From Nostoc sp. WHI (GTDB lineage: Bacteria > Cyanobacteriota > Cyanobacteriia > Cyanobacteriales > Nostocaceae), in NCBI RefSeq assembly GCF_015714725.1, contig NZ_WBKM01000354.1:1-50968 (forward strand): a stretch of 50,968 nucleotides of DNA. The letters run 5' to 3'. The position numbers were made by a program, and so were the translations under genes. The notes under the pieces are model-generated. The model saw nothing but the letters and a program-made list of their open reading frames with translations, did not search any database and was not told the origin of the DNA. Below are positions 7,143-16,447 of this stretch, in pieces; position 1 is the stretch's first letter; each line of letters starts with the position of its first letter.

Positions 7143-8477
7143 CTAATTTTGATCAGATGTAAGCCTGTCTTGTTGGTTATGGCGGTGTGCTACTCCACAA
7201 AGGGCAGCCAAAATTAACCATGAGAGCGTATTTAAACGAAAATCGAATAGAGTTACATCTACTGTATTGAGTAGAATCCACCCAACAAAGGCTAGAAGAT
7301 AACTAAAAAATATTAATCTGTCTTCCGTATTTATATATTTTGACTTTCGCAGTAATTGGATGCCTGTAATCAAAATCCAACTGAGTAAGCCACAAAATAA
7401 AAAAGTACTTGGAAAACCAGTTTCGGCAGATAACATTAAAAATAAGTTGTGGGGATGACCCAAGGGAATTTGCATCTGCGCTTTATAGAGTCCACTAAAA
7501 CTGCGTAAGCCCCAGCCAGTCCAGGGATGCTGCTGAGTTAAAGACCAGGCAAACTCCCACTGAGTTTTTCGCATTAAAGCGACTGGTCTATCTGGATACA
7601 TATCGTCATTTAACCTTGCCCAAAAGAAAGCAGGAACGTACTGACGAAAAAATTGAGCGACTGGCGAAGGAGCAAAAGCTGCCAAAAGTATGCTAGCGAC
7701 GATCGCAGCGACCCCACCTACAAGAATACGCCAACCTTGGTAGAGTGCATAAGCTAAACAGACAAAAATAGCGATCGCCCACCCATTACGCGAACTGGTG
7801 AAAATTAAGGCGATAAAATTTGTAATCACCGCCACAGTTAGGAAGATAAGGGAGAGATTGGCGGAAAATGCCTCTTGACTCTTGACTCTTAATTGCTGAT
7901 AGTTTTCCAGCCACAACCCTACACCAAGGATGAAAACTATCACTAGATAAGCTGCAAAGGTGTTAGCGTGCAAGAAGAGTGAGGCTATGCGCCCTGGTGG
8001 ATTTCCTCCTGGTGCGATCGCCCAATCTAAAACAATCCACAAAAACTGAAACTTCAAACTCCAGCCCAAAAATAACTGCCCCAAGCCGATAATCACCACC
8101 GGCATGGAACTGATCACCACAATCCAAGACATTTGCCGCAATTGGGTAAATGTTTTAATCAGAGTGCTATGGGCAGCAAAAACTAAAAAGAATGGTAATA
8201 AATTAAATAAGCCGAGGAAAGCTGCTATTTTGTCCTGAGCAAATCCAGCAGTTATGATTAGCAACACACTCAAAAGGGCAAATCCCCGGTTGAGGGGGCG
8301 GCGGCTAATTTTGCGGTATTGTTTCACCCAAGTTATTAATGAGACAAAACCTATAGTCACCGCCCCCAACAAAGGACTCAATGGGAAGATTAACAGTGCC
8401 CATAAAGAGTAGTTCCAAGAGGATTGCCAACGAGACTTGAAATAGTAAAAAACCTTGTTCAAGCTGGCTCCCAACAT
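7143..8477 (-). CDS. O-antigen ligase/polymerase-family membrane protein
   Basis: 444 residues with about ten hydrophobic spans. A large loop with WTGWGLRSF and IPLGHPHNLFLMLSAETG (around residues 320-350) is characteristic of the O-antigen ligase/Wzy superfamily (WaaL, bicarbonate-transporter IctB and relatives). Family members join or polymerise glycans on the periplasmic side of the inner membrane; the substrate cannot be told from the sequence. Its start overlaps the end of the upstream YaaW-like gene by 19 bases, so the two are probably co-transcribed and translationally coupled. Confidence 0.8.
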   Translation of the reverse strand: MLGASLNKVFYYFKSRWQSSWNYSLWALLIFPLSPLLGAVTIGFVSLITWVKQYRKISRRPLNRGFALLSVLLIITAGFAQDKIAAFLGLFNLLPFFLVFAAHSTLIKTFTQLRQMSWIVVISSMPVVIIGLGQLFLGWSLKFQFLWIVLDWAIAPGGNPPGRIASLFLHANTFAAYLVIVFILGVGLWLENYQQLRVKSQEAFSANLSLIFLTVAVITNFIALIFTSSRNGWAIAIFVCLAYALYQGWRILVGGVAAIVASILLAAFAPSPVAQFFRQYVPAFFWARLNDDMYPDRPVALMRKTQWEFAWSLTQQHPWTGWGLRSFSGLYKAQMQIPLGHPHNLFLMLSAETGFPSTFLFCGLLSWILITGIQLLRKSKYINTEDRLIFFSYLLAFVGWILLNTVDVTLFDFRLNTLSWLILAALCGVAHRHNQQDRLTSDQN

Positions 8478-9301
8478 TCATCACGAGTGAGGCGAATTTG
8501 AGCTAAGGTGAAGATGGTAGGGATGATTCGACTATAGTTAGTAGCGATCGCTCTCCACCCCAAGTCCGCAAAAAACCAAGTCCACATCATCGGCCCAATA
8601 ACGGCAAACATACTGCGGGCTGCCCCATAACGAGCTGCGCTCAAAGTCATACCCCGCCGCGCCATTTGCATCACTACATAGCTTTGAAGTTGCGTTGTAG
8701 CTGCTTGTGAGCCTTTAATTGCCGATTGTTTCGCTACTTCATAGGTAGCAAAGTGGATGGCAAATTGACGGGCAATTTGCTTAAGCACGAGTGGCTGGAG
8801 CATGGAAGTAACAGCGATCGCACTACCGCCTTTGAAAAGTAACCCCAAGGGATCACGTTGCAATAAAAGTGGTAGCGGTTGTTTTAATTCTGATTTGACA
8901 AGCTGATGCTGCACCCGTACAGTCAATTTTTGCTTTTCCTGTTCAGGCAAGTTTTTCCACACTTGTCCCAGCAGATGCAAAAATACTTCTGCTTCTAAAT
9001 CAATGGTTGGTAGCTGATTAGAATAGGGGATTTTTAGATACTTACATACTTGAACTAACGCTTGTCGGTAAGTTACCTGCTCTGTGCGTCCCCGCAATAC
9101 CGTCATCCCATCTGCCGCCAAAAAGCGAAAGCGTCCTTCTAGTGAGTCTAGCCAAGCTTTGCGGTCTTGGCTTTGCACTTCGATGGGTTCGGGTGTCTGT
9201 ACATAATCTAGGGGATTAAACTTACGACTAAATAAAATTGCCGTTAAATCTTGCAATTCTTCTTCGGTCGCTAACTCTAGCGCCGCTCTCATCTCATCCA
9301 A
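8459..9301 (-). CDS. YaaW/UPF0174-like protein
   Basis: 280 residues, ATG start. The N-terminal ELATEEELQDLTAILF segment, the central basic region and the weakly hydrophobic Ala/Gly-rich C-terminal half (about residues 155-250) match the YaaW family (UPF0174, sometimes annotated as ubiquinol-cytochrome c chaperone family), which is common in cyanobacteria and of unknown function. It overlaps the downstream O-antigen-ligase-like gene by 19 bases, suggesting a shared envelope-related transcript. Confidence 0.65.
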   Translation of the reverse strand: MDEMRAALELATEEELQDLTAILFSRKFNPLDYVQTPEPIEVQSQDRKAWLDSLEGRFRFLAADGMTVLRGRTEQVTYRQALVQVCKYLKIPYSNQLPTIDLEAEVFLHLLGQVWKNLPEQEKQKLTVRVQHQLVKSELKQPLPLLLQRDPLGLLFKGGSAIAVTSMLQPLVLKQIARQFAIHFATYEVAKQSAIKGSQAATTQLQSYVVMQMARRGMTLSAARYGAARSMFAVIGPMMWTWFFADLGWRAIATNYSRIIPTIFTLAQIRLTRDECWEPA

Positions 9302-9470
9302 TTTCCCTTCCTCCCTTCTGTGCAGCTTTTCTGTACCTTATTCTACTATTAGCCATTTTGTCCTTGATGATACATCCTTTGTCATTTGATTTCTGTAACC
9401 TATTTCCTTCTTCAGTTTTAGTTAATTATTAGGATGAAGGATTAAGTATATCGCTCTTGAGGTGTAAACT

Positions 9471-10316
9471 TTGACAATTACTAAGTTCAAAGAACATTCC
9501 CAGGACATGAGAAAAATAACTGCTCTAATGCTAAGTATTACCGTGACTATCGGGGTAGAAGCTTTAACACCCAAAGTCACAAATGCCCAATTATTTTACC
9601 CGCCAGCAAGCGATCGCCATTCATTAATGGTAATCGGTCAAGGGGTAGTGAGAGTGCCAGCAGATACAGCCGATATTGAGTTGGTATTCAGTAGCGAAGG
9701 TAGCAAAAATGAGTTAGAAACGCAACCATCAGCCTTCCCAGAAGCGCGCCGTTTATCCTCGCTAACTCTACTCTTAAATGACAAAATAGCTGTAGAATCA
9801 AAATCACTAACTAAAGCAATCCTTCAGCCTGTGGTGAATAGCCTAGTTGCCAAAGGAATTAGTGCTGATAAAATTCAGGTACAAATTAACAATAATTCCA
9901 CTGAAAATAACGCCAAAATATTGGTGAGATTAGAAAAACCAACACGCGATCGCGTCCAGGAAATTGTTGCTACTGCAAACAAGTCCACGAGCAAAATTGA
10001 AAACCTTTCCATCAAGAACGTAGGCGTTGAGTACGCAGTAAATGACTGTCAGGCTTTGCAGAGTTCAGTTTATCAATCAGCTATGAAAGACGCTCAAAGT
10101 CGCGCTCAAGCTTTAGCAATTCCTATGGGTGTTAAACTTGGTACTCCTTCTGTAGCTGAACCATTTTACACATTATTATATCCCTCATGTAGTTCCAAAA
10201 CTGGAGTTCCTTTACCGTCTTTTGCTAGTTTTTTATTATCACCAACTTATAATCCAGATGCCCCGGCGGAAGTAGAGATGAAAAAGGATATTTTTGTGAC
10301 GTATACAACGAAATAA
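9471..10316 (+). CDS. SIMPL domain (DUF541) protein, exported
   Basis: 281 residues. The body has the DUF541/SIMPL pattern: a VIGQGVVRVPADTADIEL strand at the start of the mature part, a helix with KAILQPVVNSLVAKGISADKIQVQ, and YQSAMKDAQSRAQALA near the C-terminus. A signal peptide (MRKITALMLSITV... ending near TNAQ) begins at the internal ATG 9507. The TTG at 9471 has the better ribosome site (GAGG about 9 bases upstream), so the first 12 residues are uncertain. SIMPL proteins are periplasmic or outer-membrane proteins of poorly known function. Stands alone. Confidence 0.8.
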   Translation: MTITKFKEHSQDMRKITALMLSITVTIGVEALTPKVTNAQLFYPPASDRHSLMVIGQGVVRVPADTADIELVFSSEGSKNELETQPSAFPEARRLSSLTLLLNDKIAVESKSLTKAILQPVVNSLVAKGISADKIQVQINNNSTENNAKILVRLEKPTRDRVQEIVATANKSTSKIENLSIKNVGVEYAVNDCQALQSSVYQSAMKDAQSRAQALAIPMGVKLGTPSVAEPFYTLLYPSCSSKTGVPLPSFASFLLSPTYNPDAPAEVEMKKDIFVTYTTK

Positions 10317-10413
10317 GCATTTATATGAAGGGTGGTCGCACTTTTCATATCAAAGAGTATGGAAATAATCACTAATAATACTCCTTTGATTTAGGAGCGA
10401 TCGCTTTTTATAT

Positions 10414-10782
10414 TTATCCTAGCGTCAATACTCCTGCTGCAAAATTTACAGCCAGTGGCAACATTTTTAACCATTGTAAACCCAGCAGAGGTTCGCGAAT
10501 TCCTAAAGATGCCACAACAGGAATTATGTACTCTTGTTGATCAAGTACAAGTATTCCCTGATAGATGTCAAATAATTCCTCACCTCGTGCCATCTGCATC
10601 GTGCGATTACGTTCAATCAAATCCCATCCTAAACTTTCAGCATCTTGGGTATCAAGTACCAACAGGCCTGTAGTAAACCCTGTATCTAATAAAACATCTA
10701 AAGAAAACTTTCCTCCATCAGTTGCAATAAGCTCTATTTCAAAAATTAGCTCACCAATTTCACCGAAACTACCTGAAATCAT
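10414..10782 (-). CDS. Retropepsin-like aspartyl protease
   Basis: 122 residues with the catalytic motif DTGFT (about residues 32-36) inside a hydrophobic strand context, followed by a second half ending in GLQWLKMLPLAVNF, typical of the single-domain clan AA aspartic proteases found widely in cyanobacteria. It would act as a dimer. The ATG overlaps the stop of the preceding 105-residue gene by four bases, so the two are translationally coupled. Substrate unknown. Confidence 0.7.
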   Translation of the reverse strand: MISGSFGEIGELIFEIELIATDGGKFSLDVLLDTGFTTGLLVLDTQDAESLGWDLIERNRTMQMARGEELFDIYQGILVLDQQEYIIPVVASLGIREPLLGLQWLKMLPLAVNFAAGVLTLG

Positions 10783-11096
10783 ATCCTGTCGCAGACTCCT
10801 GTCTCGTTGAGACGGAAAGTTACAAGCCAGCCGCTAGGATACTTTTGATGTGCTTTTTCTTCAGCAACTTCTATATCTCGATCAATAAAATAGTTACCAC
10901 TATTTGGCTCAATAGTAATGAACCAATTGTAGTATTTATCTATCAATTGGGGACAAATTTGATCAAAATAACTACGAGCTTTTTTGCCACGAGCATCTTT
11001 TTCAGCTTTTCGTCTGGCCAGTTCTTCTGGTGATATTGTGTATTCTGGGAATAGCCTACCCCGACAACGCGAGCGGGTTGGTTTTGTTTCAGTCAT
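10779..11096 (-). CDS. Hypothetical protein coupled to the aspartyl protease
   Basis: 105 residues. The N-terminus is strongly basic with a coiled stretch (SPEELARRKAEKDARGKKA). The C-terminal half resembles the small DUF5678-type fold (WFITIEPNSGNYFIDRD, then HQKYPSGWLVTFRL). Such proteins commonly precede a retropepsin-like gene in cyanobacteria, and here the stop and next start overlap by four bases. Function unknown. Confidence 0.6.
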   Translation of the reverse strand: MTETKPTRSRCRGRLFPEYTISPEELARRKAEKDARGKKARSYFDQICPQLIDKYYNWFITIEPNSGNYFIDRDIEVAEEKAHQKYPSGWLVTFRLNETGVCDRI

Positions 11097-11295
11097 ATTT
11101 TGTTTTACTTATTCTGTTTTTTCATTCTATCAATCTATAAAAAAGTAAAATATTCACTGGAGTCTAGACAAGACTCACTAACGACGGGAACCGCCAGATG
11201 CTCTTAGTGTCTTCCCTTCTCTACGAGACGGGAGAAGACTGCAACCCCCTCACTGCTTTGCTTCTCGTTTATACACCTTTTCTATTTGAAGTAAC

Positions 11296-11330
11296 GCAAA
11301 ACAGCCCCAGATGATCTGAGGCTGTTTTGC
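11296..11330. terminator. Strong hairpin without T-run
   Basis: A perfect 11-bp stem, GCAAAACAGCC paired with GGCTGTTTTGC, with a 13-base loop. Symmetric, so it could act in either direction, but no T-run follows. It may be a terminator of a lost gene or part of a repeat. Confidence 0.4.
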
Positions 11331-11468
11331 AAGGTTGTTTGACGAAGGAGTACATCAACAAGTGACGCTCCGTGTTAGATATAGATAATTCAGTATACAT
11401 CCCTATTCAGCCGTATTTTGTTATGTCTGGATGATTTTGAAAATTTTGGTCGCTTTTTCCAAAAAGAA

Positions 11469-11498
11469 ACTCCAGATGCGTTTAAGGCATTCTGGAGT
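11469..11498. other. Hairpin
   Basis: ACTCCAGATGC pairs with GCATTCTGGAGT with one bulged base and a 7-base loop. Role unknown. Confidence 0.35.
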
Positions 11499-11578
11499 AG
11501 TAACAGGTTTCTAACATCAACTAATTTTTACCTATGCGATCGCTAAATGTCGTTGGGGTATATACTCAAATGTATTTT

Positions 11579-11692
11579 ATGTCTAATCATCCGCCAATTG
11601 AACAGCAGGTTACTTTCTTTTATACCCATGATTTCGATGCCGTTTTGAGACAATCCCTAAAAAAAAGACATAACTTACTTAGTTATGTCTAA
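11579..11692 (+). pseudogene. Short fragment resembling the start of a VOC (glyoxalase-fold) protein
   Basis: A 37-codon frame from ATG 11579 begins with MSNHPPIEQQVTFFYTHDFDA, which resembles the first strand and helix of a vicinal-oxygen-chelate protein. The usual phenylalanine-tyrosine that follows is lost, and the frame ends in a hairpin. Similarity is judged by eye on about 25 residues, so this is a tentative relic. Confidence 0.25.
11659..11690 (-). terminator. Rho-independent terminator on the minus strand
   Basis: On the minus strand, AGACATAACT pairs perfectly with AGTTATGTCT across a 5-base loop and is followed by eight T residues (plus-strand A-run 11659-11666). This is a textbook terminator, yet no minus-strand gene is visible in the 400 bases that would feed into it. 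Confidence 0.65.
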
Positions 11693-12083
11693 ACGTTGAA
11701 TTTACAGGGCAGGATTTTTACAGGGTAGAACTTTTTCATTTACTGAGGTACATCTACCGATTAATGGTGTATGACGATCATCAATGGTTCCGTAATTTTT
11801 CTATCAATTTATCGGGGTGAAGCGCGGGATTTATTCAGCCACCGAGAAATATTTATATTTCTTTACAATTAGCCGCGTAGACATCGCCAGCCGTAGGCAT
11901 CGCTTTTGACTCTTATATAACACAAGGTAGGATACAGTCATTGCCGCAAATATATCCCGTTCCTTCCCAAGGCTACTTATTAAAGTATTATTTTTGCCAA
12001 TTATGCTATTTATATAGTTATTATTTTTAAAGTATCTGATGTTTGATATATCGCTTCGCTAAATATTATCTTAGGGTAACTGC

Positions 12084-12986
12084 ATGACAGCCGAAAAACT
12101 GAAATTGCTACGCACTACATTCCAACTTAAAGGTTCGGTAATTAAAGCAATTTACAAACATATTTTATGGTGTGGAGCTTTCGGATTTTTGATTTCTATA
12201 CTTTACCATTTTGACGTGCCTGTATCCCAACCTATTTTAGGAAGTGTTATTCCTAGTATTGTTTTAGGTTTGTTACTTGTATTTCGCACAAATACCGCTT
12301 ATGAGCGATTCTGGGAAGGTAGAAAATGCTGGGGATCTATAGTAAACAATGTCCGAAATCTAGCGCGGCAAATTTGGGTATCAATTGATGAAATCTCACC
12401 AGAAGATAAAGACAATAAAATTACGGCATTAAACTTATTGATAGCTTTTGCTGTGACAACTAAATTACATTTGCGAGGAGAAGCTGTCAATAGCGAGTTA
12501 GAAGAATTAATGCCATCTACTAAGTACATAAAACTGAAGATTATGAATAATCCCCCCATAGAGGTTGCCTTTTGGATAGGAGATTATTTACAGCAGCAGT
12601 ATCATCGCAATTGCCTTAATAGCTACCAGTTAACATCTATGCAAGAATTATTGAATAATCTAGTGGATAATTTGGGTGCTTGCGAACGTATTTTAAAAAC
12701 ACCTATGCCATTAGCTTATGCCATTCATCTTAAGCAATTATTAATACTGTATTGTTTCCTGCTACCCTTTCAAATAGTAGAGAATCTGGGTTGGTGGACA
12801 GGTTTAATTTCTGCTTTAGTTGGGTTTACCGTCTTTGGTATTGAAGCCATCGGTTTGGAGATAGAAAACCCCTTTGGTTATGATGCCAATGATTTACCTT
12901 TAGATGCAATTTGCGAGACAATGAAACGCAATATTAACGATTTGATTAGTTTGACTCCTGGTGTACAATCATACAAAAAAATATAG
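12084..12986 (+). CDS. Bestrophin-family anion channel
   Basis: 300 residues with four to five hydrophobic segments. The family signatures are visible: FRTNTAYERFWEGRKCWG near residues 68-85 and the conserved IENPFGYDANDLPLDAIC near residue 260. Bacterial bestrophins (UPF0187) form pentameric channels in the inner membrane; in phototrophs relatives help balance ion flow across the thylakoid membrane, but the location of this one cannot be read from the sequence. ATG start, monocistronic, convergent with the following peptidase gene. Confidence 0.85.
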   Translation: MTAEKLKLLRTTFQLKGSVIKAIYKHILWCGAFGFLISILYHFDVPVSQPILGSVIPSIVLGLLLVFRTNTAYERFWEGRKCWGSIVNNVRNLARQIWVSIDEISPEDKDNKITALNLLIAFAVTTKLHLRGEAVNSELEELMPSTKYIKLKIMNNPPIEVAFWIGDYLQQQYHRNCLNSYQLTSMQELLNNLVDNLGACERILKTPMPLAYAIHLKQLLILYCFLLPFQIVENLGWWTGLISALVGFTVFGIEAIGLEIENPFGYDANDLPLDAICETMKRNINDLISLTPGVQSYKKI

Positions 12987-13010
12987 GATTAAAGTAGACA
13001 TTAGAAGTTA

Positions 13011-13042
13011 TTATTTTAGGATTAAAAATATTCCTAACTTTT
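13011..13042. terminator. Weak bidirectional terminator between convergent genes
   Basis: TTAGGA (13016-13021) pairs with TCCTAA (13032-13037), with A/T-rich flanks on both sides, in the 55-base gap between the 3' ends of the bestrophin and peptidase genes. Confidence 0.35.
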
Positions 13043-13890
13043 TATAGACTCCGAATAGCAACTTCTAAACCTTCACATACACCGCTCAGAAAATCTAAAT
13101 CCAAAGTAGCGATCGCATCACTAGACTTGTGATAATGTGGATTTCTCAAGAATGCCGTATCTGTGATCATAATTGCCGGATAACCCAAATCCCAAAAAGG
13201 TGCATGATCACTAAGTCTGGTTTGGGGAACTATTAAACCTCGATTCGGCACGGGTAGCCACTGACTCGATACGCCAGCTTTGCGAATACTACGGCTCATA
13301 CCAATTAAGTCAGGCAATGTCCGCAAATTGCCAATTAAAGCAATAAAATCACCTTTATCTGGGTAGAAGCGTTCCAGAGGAGGGGGGTAACTTTGGGAAC
13401 CAGGTGTAGAATCCTTATAGCCCAGCATTTCTAAAGAGATCATTAAGCGTAGCTGCTGCTTTTGTTGATGCAACAGAGATGCATAATCAGCGCTACCCAG
13501 TAAGCCGTATTCTTCCATATCGAAAGCAACCAGCCTTAAGGGATATTTTAGAGGTTTGGCAGCAAACTTTCTCGCCAATTCCAGCAACACCGCCACCCCT
13601 GTGGCATTATCATCAGCTCCTGGTGTTCCAGGAACGGCATCATAGTGAGCGCCAATTAAGATTGGTGGCAAATCCTTTTTTTGCCCTCTAGCTTGAGATG
13701 GTAAATTTAGTATCAAGTTCTTACAAGCTTTACCTCTGACTTCAAAGGTGTGGATTTCCACACTCCCCCATTGTGAAAATTCCCGACGGATGTATTCTTG
13801 GACAAAAAAATGTCCAGCCGTTGCCATGTAAGGATCGCGTTCTCGCGCTATCTCACTTAGGGAACTTTGTAATCGCTCTGTTAAATTCAA
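13042..13890 (-). CDS. M28-family zinc aminopeptidase
   Basis: 282 residues with the zinc-ligand motifs of the M28 family: AHYD (H82, D84), GADDNATG (D93), DMEEYG (E126/E127), and the C-terminal HAPF and ITDTAFLRNPHYHKSSD region providing the last histidine ligand. No clear signal peptide, so it may be cytoplasmic. M28 enzymes hydrolyse N-terminal residues from peptides; the cyclisation subgroup (glutaminyl cyclase-like) has a similar fold and cannot be excluded. Monocistronic. Confidence 0.85.
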   Translation of the reverse strand: MNLTERLQSSLSEIARERDPYMATAGHFFVQEYIRREFSQWGSVEIHTFEVRGKACKNLILNLPSQARGQKKDLPPILIGAHYDAVPGTPGADDNATGVAVLLELARKFAAKPLKYPLRLVAFDMEEYGLLGSADYASLLHQQKQQLRLMISLEMLGYKDSTPGSQSYPPPLERFYPDKGDFIALIGNLRTLPDLIGMSRSIRKAGVSSQWLPVPNRGLIVPQTRLSDHAPFWDLGYPAIMITDTAFLRNPHYHKSSDAIATLDLDFLSGVCEGLEVAIRSL

Positions 13891-14211
13891 ATCTTTAAAA
13901 TATTGGCAATATTAGGGTTTTCAGGCACTTAAAAAAGCAGATCAAGCATGGATTAAAGTGTATTTACTTACCAACTTGAAAATTCCGTAAAGAGAAGTAG
14001 CTAGATAACAAGAATGAAGGCTGCTTGGGCACACAAACCATCTCAATGCTATCCTAGTCTTGCAACTATCTCCTTTAACTGCACTTTTTAACTTACTGCC
14101 TTAATGATGACTACTATACCATTGAGGTGCTTTCATCCTGTAGCACAAAGCTAAAGGTAGTTCCGCCCAATCATAATAAATATATAAGACGCTTTAGGAG
14201 AAGAGTAACGC
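13891..14211. other. Intergenic region upstream of dnaK
   Basis: Contains the divergent promoters of the M28 peptidase and dnaK. I looked for the CIRCE operator (TTAGCACTC-N9-GAGTGCTAA) and did not find it. A good ribosome site (AGGAGAAGAG) precedes the dnaK ATG. Confidence 0.4.
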
Positions 14212-16305
14212 ATGGGCAAGGTAGTCGGCATCGACTTGGGTACAACCAACTCAGTAGTCGCCGTTATGGAGGGTGGCAAGCCGGTGGTGATTGCCAATGC
14301 AGAAGGAATGCGAACAACCCCCTCCGTAGTTGGCTTTAGCAAAGAAGGCGAAAGGGTAGTTGGGCAAATGGCACGGCGACAAACCGTTCTCAATCCCCAA
14401 AATACCTTTTTCGCAGTTAAACGCTTCATTGGGCGCAAGTATGGCGAACTTAACCCAGATTCCAAGCGTATACCCTACACTATCCGCAAAGACGAAGTAG
14501 GTAATATTAAAATTGCCTGTCCTCGCCTCAATAAAGATTTCGCCCCAGAAGAAATTTCGGCAATGGTGCTGAAGAAGTTAGCAGACGACGCTAGTCGCTA
14601 CTTGGGTGAACCAGTGACAGGGGCAGTAATTACAGTACCCGCTTATTTTAACGATTCTCAGCGACAGGCAACCCGCGATGCTGGCAGAATTGCTGGCTTA
14701 GAGGTGCTGCGGATTCTCAATGAACCAACTGCTGCATCTTTGGCTTATGGATTAGATCGGGGTGAGACAGAAACTATTTTAGTATTTGACTTGGGTGGTG
14801 GCACCTTTGACGTATCGATTTTAGACGTTGGTGATGGGATATTTGAAGTTAAGGCTACCAGTGGAGATACGCAACTCGGTGGTAACGACTTTGACAAAAT
14901 AATAGTCGATTGGTTAGCAGAGCAATTTCTGGAAACAGAAGAGGTAGACTTAAGACGCGATCGCCAAGCTTTACAACGTCTAATGGAAGCTGCGGAAAAA
15001 GCTAAAATTGAGCTTTCTGCCGTCAGCGTCACCGATATTAACTTACCCTTCATCACCGCCACGGAAGATGGCCCCAAACATCTGGAAACTCGTTTAACTC
15101 GTTCCCAGTTTGAAGGTTTGTGTGGTGATTTGGTGGGGCGATTGCGGACACCAGTGAAACGAGCGCTTAAAGATGCCGGACTTTCACCTAGAGACATTGA
15201 AGAAGTTGTGTTAGTTGGCGGTTCTACCCGGATGCCAATGGTGAAGCAGCTTGTGCGGGATTTGATTGGTACAGAACCCAACGAAAACGTTAACCCCGAT
15301 GAAGTCGTGGGAGTGGGTGCAGCAATTCAAGCCGGAATTCTCGCCGGCGAACTCAAAGATGTGTTGCTTTTAGATGTCACACCGTTGTCTTTGGGATTGG
15401 AAACCATCGGTGGCGTGATGAAAAAACTCATTCCCCGTAACACCACCATCCCAGTCCGTCGTTCTGACGTTTTTTCTACGTCGGAAAATAACCAAAATAC
15501 TGTGGAAATCCACGTAGTCCAGGGCGAACGGGAAATGGCAGCAAACAACAAGTCTTTGGGACGGTTTAAGCTGTATGGCATTCCACCAGCACCACGGGGT
15601 ATTCCTCAAGTACAACTATCCTTTGATATCGATGCTAACGGTATTTTACAGGTGACAGCCTTAGATAGAACCACTGGCCGAGAGCAGAGTATCACCATTC
15701 AAGGCGCTTCTACCTTGAACGAGTCGGAAGTGAATCGGATGATTCAGGACGCTCAGAAATACGCCGATGTTGATCGGGAACGTAAAGAACGCATAGAAAA
15801 GCGGACTCGTTCTGAGGCGTTGATTTTCCAAGCAGAACGACAGCTTAGAGAAGTAGCTTTGGAATTTGGTATGCAGTTTGCCCGCAGCCGCCGCCAAAAA
15901 ATTGATAGTACTTGCCGGGAACTACGAGATAGTCTTAAGGAAAATGACGATCGCGGTATTGATCAAGCTTACGCCGATTTGCAAGATGCTCTGTATGAGC
16001 TAAATCGGGAAGTCCGCCAGTCTTATACTGAGGATGAAGACGACAATTTGTTTGGTACTATCCGTGACATCTTTACTGGCGGCGATAAGGAACGAGAACG
16101 CGAATCTGTGCGAGATACATATCGGGAACGCGACTCCTATGGCAGGGACACTGGCAGAGACTATGGCAGGGACACTGGCAGAGACTATGGCAGAGACTCT
16201 ACCAGAGACAGTCGTTCTTCTTCCTATGACAGCCGTCCTACACGCAAATCTCGTCCAAGCTACCAAGATAACTGGGATGATGATGAAGACAATGATTGGT
16301 TGTAG
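14212..16305 (+). CDS. dnaK: Hsp70 chaperone DnaK with repetitive charged tail
   Basis: 697 residues. The nucleotide-binding domain shows GIDLGTTNSVVAVMEGG at the start, VFDLGGGTFDVSILDVGDG near 190 and LVGGSTRMPMV near 335. The linker LLLDVTPLSLG and substrate-binding domain follow. The usual C-terminal lid continues into a very charged tail from about 610. There the sequence is an Arg/Asp-rich repeat (RDTGRDYG twice, from a 24-bp tandem repeat at about 16140-16195) before an acidic end in DDDEDNDWL. Cyanobacteria have several DnaK paralogues with divergent tails; this is not the EEVD-like or canonical housekeeping tail. It is followed by a DnaJ-type gene 140 bases downstream, so the two probably work together. 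Confidence 0.93.
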   Translation: MGKVVGIDLGTTNSVVAVMEGGKPVVIANAEGMRTTPSVVGFSKEGERVVGQMARRQTVLNPQNTFFAVKRFIGRKYGELNPDSKRIPYTIRKDEVGNIKIACPRLNKDFAPEEISAMVLKKLADDASRYLGEPVTGAVITVPAYFNDSQRQATRDAGRIAGLEVLRILNEPTAASLAYGLDRGETETILVFDLGGGTFDVSILDVGDGIFEVKATSGDTQLGGNDFDKIIVDWLAEQFLETEEVDLRRDRQALQRLMEAAEKAKIELSAVSVTDINLPFITATEDGPKHLETRLTRSQFEGLCGDLVGRLRTPVKRALKDAGLSPRDIEEVVLVGGSTRMPMVKQLVRDLIGTEPNENVNPDEVVGVGAAIQAGILAGELKDVLLLDVTPLSLGLETIGGVMKKLIPRNTTIPVRRSDVFSTSENNQNTVEIHVVQGEREMAANNKSLGRFKLYGIPPAPRGIPQVQLSFDIDANGILQVTALDRTTGREQSITIQGASTLNESEVNRMIQDAQKYADVDRERKERIEKRTRSEALIFQAERQLREVALEFGMQFARSRRQKIDSTCRELRDSLKENDDRGIDQAYADLQDALYELNREVRQSYTEDEDDNLFGTIRDIFTGGDKERERESVRDTYRERDSYGRDTGRDYGRDTGRDYGRDSTRDSRSSSYDSRPTRKSRPSYQDNWDDDEDNDWL

Positions 16306-16404
16306 TACTTTTAATAAAAGTTAGGAGTGAGAAGTTAAAAATTAAATTTTTCAACTCATTACAGACGCGATTAATCGCGTCTTTACTCCTAACTCTTAAT
16401 TAAT

Positions 16405-16435
16405 CCAAAATCTAAAATCTAAAATCTAAAATTTA
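16405..16435. repeat. STRR heptamer repeat (AAAATCT)
   Basis: About four tandem copies of the 7-mer AAAATCT between dnaK and dnaJ; the same heptamer recurs at 18471-18499. Short tandemly repeated repetitive sequences are characteristic of heterocystous cyanobacteria. Confidence 0.8.
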
Positions 16436-16447
16436 AATAACTGAACT

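Larger units (their letters stand above)
11097..12083. other. Non-coding region of about 1 kb with three hairpins and a gene relic
   Basis: Apart from the features listed separately (11296-11330, 11469-11498, 11579-11692, 11659-11690), I see only AT-rich DNA and a cyanobacterial repeat near 11870-11905 that includes GTAGGCATCGC. The promoter of the bestrophin gene must lie at the right end. Confidence 0.5.

Noticed and set aside
13891..14211. CIRCE/HrcA operator before dnaK
   Set aside because: No TTAGCACTC-N9-GAGTGCTAA inverted repeat visible.
14745..15281. 178-codon frame opposite dnaK
   Set aside because: It mirrors the conserved dnaK coding region on the other strand; serine/threonine-rich shadow translation.
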